In this document: piece after piece, positions 1 to 9,008 of the stretch
How the letters are laid out: each line of letters opens with the position of its first letter
Numbering within the stretch: the first letter of the stretch is position 1
Assembly: GCA_028278345.1 (NCBI GenBank)
Contig: JANQEL010000235.1
Location: 62,001 to 126,000, forward strand
Reading direction: 5' to 3'
Length of the DNA stretch: 64,000 bases
Origin: Myxococcota bacterium
GTDB lineage: Bacteria; Myxococcota_A; UBA9160; UBA4427
Made by a program: the position numbers and the translations under genes
Notes under the pieces: generated by a model
What the model was told of the DNA's origin: nothing
The model's database searches: none
What the model saw: the letters and a program-made list of their open reading frames with translations, nothing else

Positions 1-443
1 GACGAAATCTCGACTCCGCACTCCCGAAGCACCCAGAGCTGCAGCTCCAGGTCGGGGAGGTGTTCATCCTTGACGCTGGTCGCGGACTTCACCTCTCGTA
101 GGCCAAAGCGGCCGCCCTCGAGTCGTTCGAGGATGTCGACGCGAATGCGTACACCCTCATACTCGAACGCGGCCTCGAAGAGCGCGGGAACGGCGGGATC
201 CGCCAGGAGCGCTTGCGTTCGCCCTATGGCGGATTCGAACCGATCGCTCGTTTCCTCGACGAGCACCCCGCCCGGGTACAGCTCATGCGCGGCCCGCCCG
301 ACCTCGGTGCCTTGTTCCATCAGGCCCTGCTGCCCGGGCTCGGGTTCAGTGCCGAGTTTCGGCTGGTGGATCGACATCCACAGCTGCTTCTCGCACCGCA
401 GGCCGTCGAGGTATCGGGACTTGGTGAGGTGTAGGCTCTTCAT
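1..443 (-). CDS. DUF2779-like protein (PD-(D/E)XK nuclease-related), C-terminus beyond window edge
   Basis: Reverse strand reads MKSLHLTKSRYLDGLRCEKQLWMSIHQPKLGTEPEPGQQGLMEQGTEVGRAAHELYPGG... with no stop to the left edge. The listed + strand ORFs here are its antisense. Confidence 0.75.
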   Translation of the reverse strand, partial: MKSLHLTKSRYLDGLRCEKQLWMSIHQPKLGTEPEPGQQGLMEQGTEVGRAAHELYPGGVLVEETSDRFESAIGRTQALLADPAVPALFEAAFEYEGVRIRVDILERLEGGRFGLREVKSATSVKDEHLPDLELQLWVLRECGVEIS

Positions 444-624
444 GGAATCCAGTCGACCTCCTCCGCAGATGATCGCAGCGAAGTGACCGCGCGGCGCTCC
501 GAGGAGCTTGCCGGCCGACATCGGCGCGTTGAGGACCTGGCTTTCGGAGCACGATGACACCCGTCAGCCCGCTACGCTCTTCCCGTCCCTGTCCTCTTTC
601 CCCGACCCGGACCGATCTCCCCCC

Positions 625-2709
625 ATGAAAAAGCGAAGAAAGTCCTGGCGAGCCAACAACCCTCTTTCCGCCCGCAAGCGCCGCCGCGAATGGGTTGGCG
701 GTCGCTTCTCGGGCCGCCTACCGCAACTCGCCGAGCCCTCCGATGGCCCCGGCCCCGATCTGGTGCTGTGGTACGAGCCGGCCAAGAGCCAGCTGGTTTC
801 GAGTGTTCTCGCGGAACCCGGATCGGATGAAGCGGCACTCGCGAACTGCCTCCTCGAAGGCATGGAGAATCCACTCCAGGGGCGCCCCCGCATGCCCAAG
901 AGCGTTCGAGTCGCCGAACCTGCAGAAGCCGAGCTGTTGCGCCCGATGCTCACGGCGGAGATCCAGGTTCGCGTGGCTCCGACTCCTGAGCTCGAGCCGA
1001 TCATCCGCGATCTGGTCGAGAACCTCCCGGATGCAGACGAAGTCTTTTCTCACTCGGCGGGCTACGAGGCATCGCCCCGCCACATCGAGCGGCTGTTCAA
1101 AGCGGCTTGTGCGCTCCATGTCGCGCAACCGTGGGACGTCTTGCAGTACACCCAGCTGATCCAGGTGGCAGTTCCCGCCTATGGGATCGAAGACGCCTCG
1201 CTGATCTTCAGCGGGCGCGAGGGGGATGAGCAACCAGGCCTGCGCTTCTTCTTCACGTACGACGAACTCGTCGAGTTTCTGGAACACGAATGCCAGGTTG
1301 CCGATGGTGTTCGCGAGCCGGAAAGCCTTGCGGATGTCGGATGGCTCGAGGTCGGCTTCGCACCGGGCGAGCTGCTGCACCCCGCCACGCGCGCCGCGAT
1401 CGATCGCAACGGTTGGCCACTTCCTGTCCCGAACGTCTACCCCTTTGCGATGCAACACCTGGGAGGAAGGCACCCAGAACCCGCCCTCGAAGAAGACATC
1501 GAAGTGCTTACCGCAACGATGGAGGCGGTGGCCCAATTCATTTCCGAGCATCACGAAGCGCTGTTGGGTGAGAGCAGCGCGCCTCTGGATCGCAAGGCGG
1601 TTCGCGGGCGCTACGTGTGCGCGCACGGGCTCGAAGTTCGTGTGATTGCGAATTTCGACGATGAAGTCGACGCCACAGCCGTCGAGATCGGTAGTACCGC
1701 TGCCGCCGCCGAGGACGCCGCCTCCGAGATCGAATTTCGTCTTGTCAACCGCTTCATCAAGTTCGCCCAGGATCGCTTTGGCGAGCGATGGTCGCGGTTC
1801 GAAGAACTATTCGAGTACGACCTCTCGCCAGGCTCGCCCGCCCTGGGGTTCGCGCTGCCGTGGGCGGTCTATCACTTCGAAGTAGACGAAATGCCCGTTG
1901 TGGCTCATTACCTGGAGGCCGACGGTGGAGACCTGAAGCCGGAAGAGCGCTCGTGGGTCGAGGCACAGCAACGAAGTTGGGTCTCGCTGTGGGAGGTGCG
2001 ATCCGTCGAAGCTGGCCAGAGCGTCGACGTGCGAGACCGCTTGAGCGGCCACTCCTGTCGAGTGCGCGAGAGAATGGCTTCGCGATCACTCACGGTCGGT
2101 GACGTCGTCCTGGCCCGCGTCGTCGAGGGAAACGGCACGACCACGTTTTGTGGCCTGTATCCGCGTTCGCTTCCCCCGCGCGAAGCTGCCGAGGTGGAAG
2201 AGCGGGTTCGCAGCTACCTGCGCCGCAAGCGCGACGTTCCGGTGGAACGCCTGCTGGAGTTCAAGGTCGGTCGATGCATCATTCAGCGCTTCGAAGAAGC
2301 GGTAATCGATCTCGACATCCAGCGCGAATCGGTCGTCCGCGAACCACACGAGCTACGCAACACGGACGATCACCCGTTCCTGTTTGCCGCGGACCACTTC
2401 GCGATCAATGCCGGTCGAACCGGGGAAGTGGAAGAGAAGCGCACTTCCATGCCCGGCGTGCCGGCACCGGAACCGCCCGAGGTCGCGAACCCGATCATTC
2501 GCGAGGTAAAAGAGCGCCACTACGCAGGCTGGGTCGACGAGGCTTTACCGGCGCTTCAGGGCAGGAGCCCCCGCGAAGCGGTCCACACCGCTGACGGCCG
2601 CCGAGCAGTCCACGTGCTGCTCCGCGAGATCGAGCAGCTCGAAGCCACCCTCGAGCCCGGCGCCCGCTTCGACGTATCGATTCTGCGCAGGGAGTTGGGG
2701 TTCGAGTAG
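625..2709 (+). CDS. Hypothetical protein; C-terminus resembles an MbcA/ParS/Xre toxin-binding (DUF2384-like) segment
   Basis: Long ORF 508..2709; likely ATG at 625 (MKKRRKSWRANNPLSARKRRREW). C-terminal GWVDEALPALQGRSPREAVHTADGRRAVHVLLREIE. Confidence 0.7.
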   Translation: MKKRRKSWRANNPLSARKRRREWVGGRFSGRLPQLAEPSDGPGPDLVLWYEPAKSQLVSSVLAEPGSDEAALANCLLEGMENPLQGRPRMPKSVRVAEPAEAELLRPMLTAEIQVRVAPTPELEPIIRDLVENLPDADEVFSHSAGYEASPRHIERLFKAACALHVAQPWDVLQYTQLIQVAVPAYGIEDASLIFSGREGDEQPGLRFFFTYDELVEFLEHECQVADGVREPESLADVGWLEVGFAPGELLHPATRAAIDRNGWPLPVPNVYPFAMQHLGGRHPEPALEEDIEVLTATMEAVAQFISEHHEALLGESSAPLDRKAVRGRYVCAHGLEVRVIANFDDEVDATAVEIGSTAAAAEDAASEIEFRLVNRFIKFAQDRFGERWSRFEELFEYDLSPGSPALGFALPWAVYHFEVDEMPVVAHYLEADGGDLKPEERSWVEAQQRSWVSLWEVRSVEAGQSVDVRDRLSGHSCRVRERMASRSLTVGDVVLARVVEGNGTTTFCGLYPRSLPPREAAEVEERVRSYLRRKRDVPVERLLEFKVGRCIIQRFEEAVIDLDIQRESVVREPHELRNTDDHPFLFAADHFAINAGRTGEVEEKRTSMPGVPAPEPPEVANPIIREVKERHYAGWVDEALPALQGRSPREAVHTADGRRAVHVLLREIEQLEATLEPGARFDVSILRRELGFE

Positions 2710-2726
2710 GTCGCAACCCGGGCCAC

Positions 2727-3866
2727 TCAGACCAGTTCCCCGTTCCACAATCGACTCAGGAACTCAGCCCAGGGCAGTACTGCAATCCCATCGAGTATCC
2801 GCGGATTGGGATCTCGAGAGACGACGCAGTACTGCTCGATCAGGCCTTCTTCGCGCAACGCTCGTAAGCCCTTGAGATCACGCTCGCTCACCAGGTCCGA
2901 ACTCTTGATTTCGACGGCGATTCGATCGCCGATCACGATGTCTACTTCGAAGCCCGATGTACTGCGCCAATACTGCAGTGGTTCCGATCGGCGCAGGCAT
3001 GACAGAAAGGCCCGAACTTCGAGCACGATGAAGTGCTCGAACGCTACGCCGAAGAGTTCGCTGCCCGGTTGGATCTCACCGCGACGTGCGAGCGAGTTCA
3101 CGACACCGACATCGAAGAGGTAGAGCTTCGAGCGGCTGATCGCCTTGCGGCGGCGTGTCGCTTTGAACGGGGGCACCTCGAAGGCAAGCAGCGTGTCGAT
3201 CAGCACGTCGAGGTAGTTGCGCAATGTGCGAGGTGCTACGCCGCAATCGCTTGCGAGCGACTGAAGGTTGATTTCGCGGCCGTTCGTGAGGGCTACGAGG
3301 GCGAGCACGCGAGCAAAGGCGTCGATGCGTCGGGCGAGAGCTTCGGCGGCAATCTCTTCGCGCAAGTAGGTGCTCGTGTAGGCGCGGAGCTCTTCGGCGA
3401 AATCCGGAGAAGGATAGATGTGCGGGAGCCCCCCGCGGTTGAGGTACGTCGCGAGGTCGAACTCGGGAATCTCGCCACACGTGAGCGGGAAGAGCTCGGC
3501 CGTCCAGGCTCGTCCGGCGAGAAGGTTCACACTGCCGCGTCGCAGTTTGCGCGCACTGCTTCCGGTCATGAGAAAGCGGGTGTCGTGGCGTTCGATCAGC
3601 CGGTGAACTTCATCGAGCAGCATCGGGAGCTTCTGGATCTCGTCGATGATGACCAGGTCGTCGAGATTCCCTTCTTCGCCGAGCAGCGCTGGCCGGCGAG
3701 TCAGTCGGCTGAATACGTCCTGGTCGAGGAGGTCGTAGACGCGCCCGCTTCGAAACTCGTGTCGCAGCAGCGTGCTCTTTCCCGTCGAACGCGGGCCGAA
3801 CAGAAAGAAGCTCTTGCGCTCGAGAAGGGGGGCGAGCTGGAGGCGGCGGTCGAGGTAGGTCTTCAT
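2727..3866 (-). CDS. AAA_14 / DUF4143 family ATP-binding protein
   Basis: MKTYLDRRLQLAPLLERKSFFLFGPRSTGKSTLLRHEF (Walker A) followed by LVIIDEIQKLP and LMTGSSARKLRRG; C-terminal DUF4143-like region. Start moved to the internal ATG at 3866. Confidence 0.88.
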   Translation of the reverse strand: MKTYLDRRLQLAPLLERKSFFLFGPRSTGKSTLLRHEFRSGRVYDLLDQDVFSRLTRRPALLGEEGNLDDLVIIDEIQKLPMLLDEVHRLIERHDTRFLMTGSSARKLRRGSVNLLAGRAWTAELFPLTCGEIPEFDLATYLNRGGLPHIYPSPDFAEELRAYTSTYLREEIAAEALARRIDAFARVLALVALTNGREINLQSLASDCGVAPRTLRNYLDVLIDTLLAFEVPPFKATRRRKAISRSKLYLFDVGVVNSLARRGEIQPGSELFGVAFEHFIVLEVRAFLSCLRRSEPLQYWRSTSGFEVDIVIGDRIAVEIKSSDLVSERDLKGLRALREEGLIEQYCVVSRDPNPRILDGIAVLPWAEFLSRLWNGELV

Positions 3867-3879
3867 TCCGCCAATTAAG

Positions 3880-3905
3880 TTGCCGATTATCATGATATTC
3901 GGCAA
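3880..3905. promoter_or_regulatory. 26-nt near-perfect palindrome TTGCCGATTATCATGATATTCGGCAA, candidate operator
   Basis: Read directly; reverse complement TTGCCGAATATCATGATAATCGGCAA differs only at one symmetric position pair. Lies immediately upstream of the AAA_14/DUF4143 start. Confidence 0.6.
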
Positions 3906-4055
3906 CTAAAGCGCCGATTTGAATCAACGAGGGATGGGGAGACAATCGCCGGCCCATTCTGCGGTGATCGAGCACCTATTCACCGCGAGATCCAATGGGA
4001 ATAATTGCAGAACGCGTCTCAGAGCCGTATAAACACCGCACGAGGTGCGCTGAAT

Positions 4056-5165
4056 ATGGTGTGCATCCACGAACGGGCAAATTGGCCGAATTTCCGTTGG
4101 AAAGGCGAGGAGTTAGCAGACGTTCTCGCCGCTGTGCGCCACCGCCAGGGCCGGTACCTCGGAAAGATCGAAGCCATGGGCTTCGAGTTACGCGAGACGG
4201 CGAGTATTTCGGCGCTCACCGAGGAAGTGGTGAGTTCTTCGGCGATCGAGAACGAGCACTTCGATCCCGATGCGGTGCGCTCTTCCATTGCCCGACGGCT
4301 GGGGCTGGAGGTCGCGGGGCTGCCCGTGCCGGAGCGACGCGTCGAAGGCGTCGTCGACGTGACGCTCGATGCCACCCAGAACTCCCAAGCCGAGCTTACC
4401 GCTGAGCGCTTGTTCGACTGGCATGCTGGGCTCTTCCCATCCGGCCGCAGTGGAATCCGTCGGATCGAGGTGGGTGCCTGGCGCAAGGCCGAAGCGGATC
4501 CGATGCGGGTGATCTCCGGGTCGATGGGGCGCGAGAGGGTTCACTTCGTTGCGCCCACTGCGGATCGTCTGGAAGGCGAGATGCAAGCCTTTCTCGAGTG
4601 GTTCAACGCGCCGCCGGTGACCGATCCCGTGATCAAGGCCGCGATCGCCCACTTCTGGTTCGTCACCATCCATCCCTTCGAAGACGGCAATGGGCGCATC
4701 GCCCGGGCCATCGGCGACATGGCCCTTTCGCGTGCTGACGAAACCCAGGGCCGCTTCTACAGCATGTCGTCGGCCATCATGCAGGAACGATCGGAGTACT
4801 ACAACCAATTGGAAAGGGCACAGCGGGGCGACCTGGATATCACCAACTGGCTTGCGTGGTTCCTTGGTTGCCTCGAGAGATCCATCGAATCTGCCGAGCA
4901 GAAGATCGCGGCCGTATTGAGCAAGGCGCGCTTCTGGGATCGAGTGAATGAGAACCCCGTCAACGTTCGACAGAAGACCGTTCTCAGCCGCATGCTCGAT
5001 GCCTTCCAGGGTTACCTGACGACATCGAAGTACGCGAAGCTGGCGCACTGCTCGAACGACACCGCGCTGAGGGATATACGCGACCTGTTGAACCGAGGCG
5101 TGCTCGTGAAGAATGAAGGTGGTGGACGGAGTACCAGCTATCGGTTGGTGATGGATGACGGGTAG
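4056..5165 (+). CDS. Fic family protein with DUF4172-type N-terminus
   Basis: Fic motif HPFEDGNGRIARAI; N-terminal NWPNFRWKGEELADVLAAVRHRQGRYLGKIEAMGFELR; C-terminal winged-helix-like region. Confidence 0.92.
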   Translation: MVCIHERANWPNFRWKGEELADVLAAVRHRQGRYLGKIEAMGFELRETASISALTEEVVSSSAIENEHFDPDAVRSSIARRLGLEVAGLPVPERRVEGVVDVTLDATQNSQAELTAERLFDWHAGLFPSGRSGIRRIEVGAWRKAEADPMRVISGSMGRERVHFVAPTADRLEGEMQAFLEWFNAPPVTDPVIKAAIAHFWFVTIHPFEDGNGRIARAIGDMALSRADETQGRFYSMSSAIMQERSEYYNQLERAQRGDLDITNWLAWFLGCLERSIESAEQKIAAVLSKARFWDRVNENPVNVRQKTVLSRMLDAFQGYLTTSKYAKLAHCSNDTALRDIRDLLNRGVLVKNEGGGRSTSYRLVMDDG

Positions 5166-5180
5166 GCTCTTACGCGACAG

Positions 5181-5870
5181 CTACTGCAGCAAAGAGGTCG
5201 CCAAGAACTCGACCACGTTCTCACGCGCCTCGTCCGGATCGAAGTCTTCGGGAGATCGGTCCCACTTGATGTGAACAGCCCAGGTAGTGCATGTCTCGAT
5301 GATGATCCGTGCGGCCAGCCTCGGGTTGTTTACCACGCGGATCTGGCCGGCCGCGATACGTGCCTCCAGGTACTGCACCAATGCTGCGCGCGGAGCCTCT
5401 CTGCCTGACGTCTGCCAGATGTTGCCCAGCTCGGGGTGTTCGCTGCAGCGGTCGATAAGCTTGATGCTTCGGCAGAAGCGCTCGAGAGTCTGATAGAAGC
5501 TCGTGATGATTTCTTCGAGTTCGGCTCTTGGATCTTCCGCTCGTTCCAGCTCGAGCGCTGCGCTCAAGGGCCCAGGTACAGCCGCACTCGAAAGCAGCTT
5601 CCGAAGCTCCCGCCCCATCTTCCCCGGCTTCGGCGTCGGAATAGGCAACACCTCCGGCACCACCAACGCCTCCTTCCGATCCGCATTGAACAAGCACAGC
5701 TGAAATAACGCCTCCTTGCTCTCCACGTACCCGTAGAGCGTCCCCTTCGCGACGCCCAACGCCTTCGCGATATCGCTCATCTGCGTGAGGCGATAGCCGC
5801 GGGCGATGAACACCTCGGTGGCCGCATCGACCAGCTGGTCGAACCGTTCTTCGGGGATCTTGCGCGCCAA
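5181..5870 (-). CDS. TetR/AcrR family transcriptional regulator
   Basis: N-terminal HTH: FDQLVDAATEVFIARGYRLTQMSDIAKALGVAKGTLYGYVESKEALF. Confidence 0.92.
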   Translation of the reverse strand: MARKIPEERFDQLVDAATEVFIARGYRLTQMSDIAKALGVAKGTLYGYVESKEALFQLCLFNADRKEALVVPEVLPIPTPKPGKMGRELRKLLSSAAVPGPLSAALELERAEDPRAELEEIITSFYQTLERFCRSIKLIDRCSEHPELGNIWQTSGREAPRAALVQYLEARIAAGQIRVVNNPRLAARIIIETCTTWAVHIKWDRSPEDFDPDEARENVVEFLATSLLQ

Positions 5871-6527
5871 CTAGCTGCTTTCCGTTGCGGGCAGGAAGAC
5901 CATGAAGCTCTGCATGGGGAGGAAGTGGTGCTCGGCTTCGATGCTATAGCCCGCTTCCTGCATCTCGCTCTTCATGTCTTCCGGCACCGTCCAATGCCCG
6001 TTTCCCTGCAACCACCGGAACGGAGGCGGCACATCGTGGCGATCATCGACATGCACGACGCGCCCACCCGGCGCCAGGTCGGCCTGCAGCCTTCGGAAGT
6101 AGTCGGGCCGGCCTTCGATGTGGTGATACGTATTGCTCGTCATCGCGATATCGATCTCGCCGTCGGGCAGCATCGGGTCGTGGAACTCTCCTCGCACCAC
6201 GGTGACGTTGCCCCAGCCCTCGCGCTCGACCCGCTCGTGAAGCTCGGCCACGAGTTCATCCGTCACCTCGACAGCGTAGACCGTGCCCGTTTCGCCAACC
6301 GCTTCCACGAGGAAGGGAAGCCAGTAGCCACCCCCCGCGCCGATCTCGGCGACCTGGTCGCCGGGCTTCACTTCGAGTGTGGCGAGCACCTGTTCGGGGA
6401 GTGCCCAGCCATCGCGGCCGCCGGTGACGAGGCCGCCGTAGTCCATCTTGCTGAGGGTGGTGCAGCCGGTGGTGGTGCAGAGGACGGGTAGAGTGACGAG
6501 GGAGATGAAGAAGAGGCGGAGTTTCAT
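5871..6527 (-). CDS. Class I SAM-dependent methyltransferase with apparent lipoprotein signal
   Basis: MKLRLFFISLVTLPVLCTTTGCTTLSKM then VAEIGAGGGYWLPFLVEAVGETGTVYAVEV (SAM motif I). Adjacent to the TetR gene, same strand. Confidence 0.83.
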   Translation of the reverse strand: MKLRLFFISLVTLPVLCTTTGCTTLSKMDYGGLVTGGRDGWALPEQVLATLEVKPGDQVAEIGAGGGYWLPFLVEAVGETGTVYAVEVTDELVAELHERVEREGWGNVTVVRGEFHDPMLPDGEIDIAMTSNTYHHIEGRPDYFRRLQADLAPGGRVVHVDDRHDVPPPFRWLQGNGHWTVPEDMKSEMQEAGYSIEAEHHFLPMQSFMVFLPATESS

Positions 6528-6665
6528 TGATTGGCTCCCATGCGCGTCAGGACTCCGGGTTGTCGTCCCCCGATGCATCGCGCGGGCATTCGGGGGAGCG
6601 GGCTGACCTGCAGACGTCGCGGCAGTTGGCACCGGATCACAGGGCAGCGCTTTTCAGTATATATA

Positions 6666-6680
6666 ACCGACCAAGTCGGT
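6666..6680. promoter_or_regulatory. Candidate TetR operator ACCGAC-CAA-GTCGGT
   Basis: Perfect 6+6 inverted repeat in an AT-rich intergenic stretch upstream of the methyltransferase-tetR pair. Confidence 0.6.
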
Positions 6681-6965
6681 CAATTTTGAACTGAAGACTC
6701 ACCCAAGCGGAATCTGGGAAGCACAAACCATCAATCTATTCAGGCACTTGGCCGGCAGGCGCGCTGGTGCCGTATCGCCGCGAGCCGCCACCAACCGCAC
6801 ATGAAGCCGCAGCCCGCCTCGCGTGCCTGCCGCCCTCCTCAACCCCGCCGAGCGAATCGATAGTCCGCGAACTCACTCGCCCCCGGCCGATCTCGGCCGT
6901 CCCAGGTGGTCGGGCTTTCCGCTTGACTCCGTGACGCTGCAACGTGTAGCGAGGAGGGCGTCTCG

Positions 6966-7901
6966 ATGCGGTGCATGCGATCAACCGTTTTGAATCTTTC
7001 CCTGCTTGCCGCATTCGTGGCCGCGACGATCGACTCTGCTCAGGCCGCGAACGAAAGCCGGCCCGCCCAAGCTCCTCCGCCCGAGGCACTGCTCGCCGAG
7101 ATCGCCTTCGATGACGATGCAGAGCCCAATCGCATCGTCATCGATCTCGCGCCCGACGAGAGCCCGTCGTTCAAGCTCATGGTGGACACCGGGGCTTCCC
7201 GCAGCGTGCTTACGCCATCGGCTGCACGCGAACTCGGCGTTTCGATTCGCCGGTTGAAGAGCTCGCCCTACCGACGCAAGACGCGGTTGGGGCGCGATCT
7301 CCAGTTCTACGTCGATACGAGTTCGAGTGACACGGGCTCGAAGACGGGTTTCGAGTACGGCCTCCTCGGAGCCAATTTCTTGCACCACTACGTGGTCGAG
7401 TTCGACTTCGCGAACCGCTGGGTGCGCTTCTACGACCCCGAGAAGTATGAGCTTCCCGAAAACACCGATTCGCCAGGTGAGGCGATTCTTGGTCTCGAGT
7501 TGATCAACAATCGCCCTGCACTCGAAGTGGACTACGGCGAGACGAGTCTATCGTCGCTGATCGACACAGGTGCGAACTCTTCGTTCATCGTCGGTGGAAA
7601 TGCGGCGGAACGTGCTGGCATCGACGTCAGGCATCTCCCGAAATACCGCCCACTCGGAACCGTACGCGGCAAAGTACCGACGCGAATCGATACCGCAGGC
7701 GCGTGGTCCGTCGGTCCGTTCGAGTTCGTGGATTCGCCCGTCATCGTCGCAACCCGCGGCTGGCACAACCAGGTCACGCGCGACCAATCGGTGATCGGCT
7801 ACGACGCTCTTCAACAGTTCACCCTTCGAATCGATTATCCGCGCAAGCGCGTCTGGATGCGGCGCGAAACCGATGTGAACACGGTCGAGGGTCTCGACTA
7901 A
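6966..7901 (+). CDS. Retropepsin-like aspartyl protease, two DTGA motifs, signal peptide
   Basis: FKLMVDTGASRSVLTPSAA and LSSLIDTGANSSFIVG; N-terminal hydrophobic signal ending AAFVAATIDSAQA. Confidence 0.82.
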   Translation: MRCMRSTVLNLSLLAAFVAATIDSAQAANESRPAQAPPPEALLAEIAFDDDAEPNRIVIDLAPDESPSFKLMVDTGASRSVLTPSAARELGVSIRRLKSSPYRRKTRLGRDLQFYVDTSSSDTGSKTGFEYGLLGANFLHHYVVEFDFANRWVRFYDPEKYELPENTDSPGEAILGLELINNRPALEVDYGETSLSSLIDTGANSSFIVGGNAAERAGIDVRHLPKYRPLGTVRGKVPTRIDTAGAWSVGPFEFVDSPVIVATRGWHNQVTRDQSVIGYDALQQFTLRIDYPRKRVWMRRETDVNTVEGLD

Positions 7902-7907
7902 GAACCC

Positions 7908-8399
7908 ATGCACAACGCAGGAGTCGTGGTCTTTCCCTATGACGTACTTCGCTACTGGGTTGGGTGGGTCGCTCCCGGATCGCCGGCGGACCGGATGGGT
8001 TTACGCGAAGACGACTACCTCGACCGCAAGGTGCGCGGAAAGCGGATCCCCTACGAGACGATCCTCAACCGGATCGCCGAGCGAAAGAGCACCCGAATCA
8101 CGCGCTACTCCAGCGGCTTCGAAGACAAGTGGGTCGAGTACACCCTCCGCGGCGATGGCACGAAACGCCTTACCTCCAAAGTCGACAAAGCCGCCCTGGC
8201 CCGCGAAACCAAACGCCGCGACGAAGAAGAGAAGGCACGCTGGGAGCGCGAGAAGAACGAGCGGATGTACGTAGAGGTGAAAGGCGGCTGGGTGCGAGTG
8301 GAAGGAGCTCGCCTGAGGGAGGGGCCCCGGGAGGGAGAGCGGTTTGTGACGTATGAGGAGTTGGTGGAGATTCGCAGGTCGTCGGAAGAAGGACGCTGA
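7908..8399 (+). CDS. PDZ-like domain protein
   Basis: WVGWVAPGSPADRMGLREDDYLDRKVRGKRI resembles a PDZ core; 6 nt after the aspartyl protease stop. Confidence 0.55.
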   Translation: MHNAGVVVFPYDVLRYWVGWVAPGSPADRMGLREDDYLDRKVRGKRIPYETILNRIAERKSTRITRYSSGFEDKWVEYTLRGDGTKRLTSKVDKAALARETKRRDEEEKARWEREKNERMYVEVKGGWVRVEGARLREGPREGERFVTYEELVEIRRSSEEGR

Positions 8400-8630
8400 C
8401 TTCGTTGCTTAGCGACCATAATCTCAGAATCGCGCGCAGACATGATTCAGTGCCAGCCGAAAAACCTCCTGATACTTCGTACAGGCAGGGATCGCGCAGC
8501 CCTGCGAAGCGAAACCCTGGTCGGCAAGAACTCCAACGTCAGGAGGTACGTCGCTCCGTTGGTCCGCGGATTCTCTCACGGGCTGGACCGACCGCGGAGC
8601 ACTGCCGACTGCTTACCGGGTGGACTGACA

Positions 8631-9002
8631 TTACATGGACTCGACCGCCGCGACGAGCCTGCCTAGATATCCTTCCGTCTTTTCGACGAACGCGATCGCA
8701 CCCGCTGCCTCGGCGGAATGTACTGCATCGATGTCTGTGCTTACGATGATTGCATTCACCTCCTTCGATGCCGATTGTTGTCTCGTCCAGGCAAGAAACT
8801 CAACCCCTGTGCCGTCAGGTAGATGTTGATCCAATACTAAGAGATCGAATTCGATTCCTGCGGTCAACTCCTTGGCGATCGTCAGCGACTCGGCCCACTT
8901 GACTCGGCCGAACCGCTCCAACCGTGCAAGCATCAGATTGGCATGGCCGCGGTCATCCTCGACCAAGAGAATGTCCAGGTTGTCCACCGAGTTCGTGGTC
9001 AT
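8631..9002 (-). CDS. Single-domain response regulator (receiver)
   Basis: DILLVEDDRGHANLMLARL; LLVLDQHLPDGTG; receiver-length ORF with no output domain. Confidence 0.9.
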   Translation of the reverse strand: MTTNSVDNLDILLVEDDRGHANLMLARLERFGRVKWAESLTIAKELTAGIEFDLLVLDQHLPDGTGVEFLAWTRQQSASKEVNAIIVSTDIDAVHSAEAAGAIAFVEKTEGYLGRLVAAVESM

Positions 9003-9008
9003 ATGGAT

